A stretch of 34,585 bases of DNA. Origin: Betaproteobacteria bacterium HGW-Betaproteobacteria-8. Its GTDB lineage: Bacteria > Pseudomonadota > Gammaproteobacteria > Burkholderiales > Methylophilaceae. Position 1 is the stretch's first letter; each line of letters begins with the position of its first letter. Location of the stretch: positions 1 to 34,585 of the forward strand of contig PHCD01000004.1 in NCBI GenBank assembly GCA_002842135.1, given 5' to 3'. Position numbers and translations under genes: made by a program. Positions 30,872 to 34,585 of this stretch are shown piece after piece. Below the pieces are notes generated by a model that searched no databases, had not been told where the DNA came from, and worked only from the letters and a program-made list of their open reading frames with translations.

Positions 30872-33115
30872 CTAGGCCTGTGTAACGCAGTCCACGTAGT
30901 ACATGGATTTACCATCTACATTGCCCTTGACCAGGCCGTGTACATCGGTCTCAAACCCGGGGAAACGTTCGTTGAATTCACGCGCGAACCTCAGGTAATT
31001 CACGATCTTTTTGTTGAACTGCTCGCCGGGAATCAGGAGAGGAATGCCTGGCGGGTAGGGTGTCAACAATACTGCCGTAATGCGGCCTTCCAGATCGTCG
31101 ATAGGCACGCGGTCAATGCGGCGGTGCGCCATTCTGGCGAAGGCATCGGTTGGTTTCATTGCCGGGATCATGTCCGACAGATACATTTCCGTAGTCAGGC
31201 GTGCGACGTCATTGGCCTTGTAGACTTCGTGAATCTGTGTGCTGAGGTCGCGCAGGCCGATGCGCTCATAGCGTGGGTGCTTGGCGACGAATTCAGGCAG
31301 TACCTTCCAGCATGGCTGGTTCTTGTCGTAGTCGTCCTTGAATTGCTGCAGGGCAGCCACCATGGTGTTCCAGCGGCCCTTGGTGATGCCGATGGTGAAC
31401 ATGATGAAGAAGGAATAGAGGCCGGTTTTCTCGACAATGACGCCATGTTCGGCCAGATACTTGGTGACGATGGCGGCCGGAATACCGAATTCATCGGAGA
31501 ACGAGCCGTCAACGTCCAGCCCCGGGGTGATGATGGTGGCTTTGATCGGGTCCAGCATATTGAAGCCTTCGGCCAGGTTGCCGAAACCATGCCAGCGCTC
31601 ATTGGCCTTCAGCATCCAGGCTTCGCGTTCTTCCAGGCCTTCTTCGGAAAGATCATTCGGACCCCAGACCTTGAACCACCAGTCGGTGCCCCACTCCTCG
31701 TCCACTTTGCGCATGGCGCGGCGGAAATCCAGCGCTTCGCGCAGGGATTCCTCGACCAGTGCAGTGCCGCCCGGCGCTTCCATCATGGCAGCTGCAACAT
31801 CGCAGCTGGCAATGATGGAATACTGCGGGCTGGTGGAGGTGTGCATCAGGTAGGCTTCGTTGAATACGTCCCGGTCGAGACGGTTCTTTTCGGCATCCTG
31901 TACCAGAATTTGCGATGCTTGCGAGAGACCGGCCAGCAGTTTGTGCGTGGATTGCGTGGAGAACACCATGGAATCCTTGCAACGCGGGCGATCCGCACCT
32001 ATGGCGTGGTAATCGCCATAAAAGTCATGGAAGGTGGCATGCGGCAGCCAGGCTTCGTCGAAATGCAGGGTGTCGATCTTGCCGTCCAGCATCTCCTTGA
32101 TCTCTTCCACGTTGTACAGCACGCCGTCGTAGGTCGATTGCGTGATAGTCAGTACACGCGGTTTGGCGTTCTTGTCGGTGGCAAACGGGTTGGCAGCGAT
32201 TTTCTTCTTGATGTTTTCCCAGGCGAATTCTTCTTTCGGGATCGGGCCGATGATGCCGAAGTGGTTACGGGTCGGCATCAGGAATACCGGAATCGCGCCG
32301 GTCATGATGATGGAATGCAAGACTGACTTGTGGCAGTTACGGTCGACGACGACGATATCGTCCGGCGCGACGGTCGAGTTCCAGACGATCTTGTTGGAAG
32401 TCGAGGTGCCGTTGGTGACGAAATACAGGTGGTCGCAGTTGTAAATGCGTGCGGCATTACGTTCGGAAGCAGCGACCGGGCCGGTGTGATCCAGCAGCTG
32501 GCCCAGTTCATCGACTGCATTGCAGACGTCGGCACGCAGCATGTTCTCACCGAAGAACTGGTGGAACATCTGGCCGACAGGCGATTTCAGGAAAGCAACG
32601 CCACCCGAGTGGCCGGGACAATGCCAGGAATAGGAGCCATCTGCGGCGTAGTGCACTAAAGCGCGGAAAAATGGTGGAGCAAGGCTGTCGAGATAGGTGC
32701 GGGCCTCGCGCACGATATAGCGTGCGACGAACTCGGGCGTATCTTCATGCATATGAATGAAGCCGTTCAGCTCACGCAGGATCTCGTTCGGGATATGGCG
32801 TGAAGTGCGGGTTTCGCCGTGCAGGAAGATCGGGATTTCTTCATTACGGTAACGAATCTCGTCGACAAACTTGCGCAGGTTTTCCAGCGCCTGCGGGTTC
32901 TCTTCAACGATTTCTTCGTCGTCAATTGAAAGGATGAAGGCAGAAGCGCGGCTCTGTTGCTGCGCGAATGAGGTCAGGTCGCCGTAGCTGGTCACACCCA
33001 GCACTTCGTAGCCTTCATCCTCGATGGCTTTGGCCAGCACGCGGATACCAAGGCCTGATGAGTTCTCAGAGCGGAAATCTTCGTCAATGATGACGACAGG
33101 GAATCTAAATTTCAT
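30872..33115 (-). CDS. Arginine/lysine/ornithine decarboxylase (PLP-dependent)
   Basis: This is a 747-residue fold-type I decarboxylase of the Orn/Lys/Arg group. The N-terminal wing domain is response-regulator-like (VVIIDEDFRSENSSG). The PLP domain carries WHCPGHSGG (165-172), FVTNGTSTSN (232-241), LHFDEAW (350-356) and the PLP-binding Lys392 in STQSTHKLLAG. A C-terminal domain contains LLTPYPPGIPLLIPGE, typical of this family. It removes CO2 from a basic amino acid to give a polyamine precursor or to resist acid. Substrate cannot be decided from sequence by eye; arginine or lysine are likeliest. The full length is intact. Confidence 0.9.
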   Translation of the reverse strand: MKFRFPVVIIDEDFRSENSSGLGIRVLAKAIEDEGYEVLGVTSYGDLTSFAQQQSRASAFILSIDDEEIVEENPQALENLRKFVDEIRYRNEEIPIFLHGETRTSRHIPNEILRELNGFIHMHEDTPEFVARYIVREARTYLDSLAPPFFRALVHYAADGSYSWHCPGHSGGVAFLKSPVGQMFHQFFGENMLRADVCNAVDELGQLLDHTGPVAASERNAARIYNCDHLYFVTNGTSTSNKIVWNSTVAPDDIVVVDRNCHKSVLHSIIMTGAIPVFLMPTRNHFGIIGPIPKEEFAWENIKKKIAANPFATDKNAKPRVLTITQSTYDGVLYNVEEIKEMLDGKIDTLHFDEAWLPHATFHDFYGDYHAIGADRPRCKDSMVFSTQSTHKLLAGLSQASQILVQDAEKNRLDRDVFNEAYLMHTSTSPQYSIIASCDVAAAMMEAPGGTALVEESLREALDFRRAMRKVDEEWGTDWWFKVWGPNDLSEEGLEEREAWMLKANERWHGFGNLAEGFNMLDPIKATIITPGLDVDGSFSDEFGIPAAIVTKYLAEHGVIVEKTGLYSFFIMFTIGITKGRWNTMVAALQQFKDDYDKNQPCWKVLPEFVAKHPRYERIGLRDLSTQIHEVYKANDVARLTTEMYLSDMIPAMKPTDAFARMAHRRIDRVPIDDLEGRITAVLLTPYPPGIPLLIPGEQFNKKIVNYLRFAREFNERFPGFETDVHGLVKGNVDGKSMYYVDCVTQA

Positions 33116-33195
33116 AGGGTATCCGGGATGCTAATGGCAAGAAAGTGAGTGCGCCGAATATAGCACGTACACGCGCTGAGACAAGTCCCCGAGCC

Positions 33196-33771
33196 TTAAA
33201 TTTTCGGCAGGGTAACACCTACCTGGCCTTGGTATTTGCCGCCGCGGTCCTTGTAGGAAGTTTCGCAAATATCGTCTTCATCGGCTTCGAAGAACAGTAC
33301 CTGGGCGCAGCCTTCGTTAGCGTAGATCTTGGCGGGCAGTGGTGTGGTATTGCTGAATTCCAGTGTGACGTAGCCTTCCCATTCCGGTTCGAAAGGTGTG
33401 ACGTTGACGATGATGCCACAACGCGCATAGGTCGATTTGCCCAGGCAGACGGTCAGCACATTGCGCGGGATGCGGAAATATTCCACGGTTCTGGCCAGTG
33501 CAAAGGAATTGGGCGGAATGATGCAGTAATCGGCATTCACTTCCACAAAGGAATTCGGGTCGAAATTCTTGGGGTCAACGATGGTGCTGTTGAGGTTGGT
33601 AAAGAGCTTGAATTCTCGCGAGCAGCGGATATCGTAGCCATAGCTCGATGTGCCGTAGGAAACCAGGCGTTGGCCGTCAGGACCTTGTTTGACCTGGCCG
33701 GGTTCAAATGGCTCGATCATGCCATGTTGCTCAGCCATTTTGCGTATCCATTTGTCGGATTTAATGCTCAT
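33196..33771 (-). CDS. dcd: dCTP deaminase
   Basis: This is a 191-residue trimeric enzyme that deaminates dCTP to dUTP for thymidylate synthesis. Family motifs are clear: [16 protein letters not shown] (42-57), the nucleotide-binding GKSTYARCG (111-119) and [12 protein letters not shown] with catalytic Glu138, matching the residue number of the E. coli enzyme. Length is standard. It lies between the decarboxylase gene and zwf, all on the same strand, separated by 80 and 63 bases. Confidence 0.95.
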   Translation of the reverse strand: MSIKSDKWIRKMAEQHGMIEPFEPGQVKQGPDGQRLVSYGTSSYGYDIRCSREFKLFTNLNSTIVDPKNFDPNSFVEVNADYCIIPPNSFALARTVEYFRIPRNVLTVCLGKSTYARCGIIVNVTPFEPEWEGYVTLEFSNTTPLPAKIYANEGCAQVLFFEADEDDICETSYKDRGGKYQGQVGVTLPKI

Positions 33772-33834
33772 TATCTTCCCTTTGTTAAGTTAGGTATCTG
33801 CCATGTTGCGACATGACAGATACCGCGCTCTGGT

Positions 33835-34585
33835 TTAGTTGGCGTCACCACCCAGTTCAATGCTGTAGCGCCAGAACTGGTCTTCGGCCTCGAAAATGAC
33901 CTTCGAGGCTTCCGGATCGCGGCTGCCGGCAGGATATTGATGCACCGGCTTGCGGTCCTTGGCCCAGGCTTCGATGATCGGGTCGACCAGACGCCATTGT
34001 GCTTCCACTTCGCTGATATGCAGGTAATGTGAATTGTCGCCTTCGATCAGGTTGAGCAGCAAGGCTTCATAAGCATCGATGGATTCGTCGCCTTCCTGGC
34101 GGTTGGCTGCGTCCAGCTGGATGGTGCGGGTCGCGATATCCAGGCCCGGAATCTTCGATTGAATTTCCATCTTGATGCATTCACGTGGCTGGATACCGAG
34201 GATCAGCCAGTTCTGCTGCTGGCCGTCCTGGCCAAGCTGCAATGGCGCCTTCTTGAAGCGGATGGAGATGCGGGTATCGGCTTCGTGCAGGCGCTTGGCA
34301 GTGCGAATGTAGAACGGCACACCTTTCCAGCGTGGGTTGTCGATGAAGAGCTTGAGCGCTGCGTAGGTTTCCACCACGCTGTCGTTATTACCCAGTTCTT
34401 CCAGGTAGCCCGGAACCTTTTCGCCCTTGATTTCGCCTGCGGCATATTGCGCACGGAAGGCGTGTTTTTCCAGCTCATTGACCGGGATCGGGCGGATGGC
34501 TTCCAGCACCTTGATCTTTTCGTTGCGGATGCCTTCCGGTGTCAGGTCTTTCGGCATTTCCATGGCGGTCAGCGCCAGGGTTTGC
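33835..34585 (-). CDS. zwf: Glucose-6-phosphate 1-dehydrogenase, C-terminal half (5' end outside window)
   Basis: This is the C-terminal half (about 250 residues) of G6P dehydrogenase, which oxidises glucose 6-phosphate to 6-phosphogluconolactone. The frame is open to the last base of the window, with QTLALTAMEMPKDL at the edge. Typical segments are KVLEAIRPI, RWKGVPFYIRTAKRL, YEALLLNLIEGD and the C-terminal VDPIIEAWA with YPAGSRDPEA. In methylotrophs that use the RuMP cycle this enzyme drives cyclic formaldehyde oxidation together with 6-phosphogluconate dehydrogenase. The N-terminal NADP-binding half and true start are not visible. Confidence 0.95.
   Translation of the reverse strand, partial: QTLALTAMEMPKDLTPEGIRNEKIKVLEAIRPIPVNELEKHAFRAQYAAGEIKGEKVPGYLEELGNNDSVVETYAALKLFIDNPRWKGVPFYIRTAKRLHEADTRISIRFKKAPLQLGQDGQQQNWLILGIQPRECIKMEIQSKIPGLDIATRTIQLDAANRQEGDESIDAYEALLLNLIEGDNSHYLHISEVEAQWRLVDPIIEAWAKDRKPVHQYPAGSRDPEASKVIFEAEDQFWRYSIELGGDAN

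Noticed and set aside
30938..32326. 462-residue open frame on the + strand
   Set aside because: It lies wholly opposite the clearly conserved decarboxylase gene and its translation has no recognisable motif, signal peptide or ribosome site. It is an antisense shadow of a GC-rich gene.

Overview
The window reads as chromosome from a Gram-negative, methanol-using betaproteobacterium, most likely family Methylophilaceae (the Methylophilus, Methylotenera, Methylovorus, Methylobacillus group). This rests on a complete mxa methanol dehydrogenase operon beside a xox-type methanol dehydrogenase cluster, a 69-residue mature MxaI, and a G6P dehydrogenase gene of the kind used with the RuMP cycle. The genus is inference. 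All motif positions, repeats and hairpins were found by eye, without any software or database search.

Bases 1-7521 (+ strand) hold a xox block. It contains the 3' end of a XoxF-type quinoprotein dehydrogenase, a XoxJ-like binding protein with an unusual C-terminal ankyrin domain, and a XoxG-like cytochrome c. These are followed by an accessory set: a small lipoprotein, two seven-bladed YVTN beta-propeller proteins, two MxaD-like SRPBCC proteins and a SoxYZ-like carrier. Nearly all products carry export signals, so this is a periplasmic methanol-oxidation module. Two unknown exported proteins follow on the - strand (7533-8644).

Bases 8837-22545 hold the mxa region. The operon mxaFJGIRSACKLD (11023-20843) encodes the calcium-type dehydrogenase subunits (MxaF, MxaI), the cytochrome cL acceptor (MxaG), MxaJ, and the maturation and calcium-insertion machinery (MxaR, S, A, C, K, L, D). 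Genes from mxaR on are tightly packed or overlapping. The junctions around mxaF and mxaI contain hairpins. Two similar NarL-type two-component pairs, both on the - strand, flank the operon and are good candidates for its regulators. A divergent FecA-like TonB-dependent receptor follows (22753-24984).

Bases 25199-30291 (- strand) hold a GlrK-QseG-GlrR-like envelope-stress system. Directly downstream is a three-gene operon: an EF-hand plus BON protein, a 92-residue unknown protein and a SlyB-like fragment protein. A good sigma-54 promoter and GlrR-like upstream sites precede this operon, suggesting it is a direct target of the neighbouring activator.

Bases 30370-34585 are housekeeping: folA (+), then an Arg/Lys/Orn decarboxylase, dcd and the C-terminal half of zwf, all on the - strand. 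No tRNA, rRNA, CRISPR array, insertion sequence or integrase was seen. No stretch longer than 300 bases lacks a gene.
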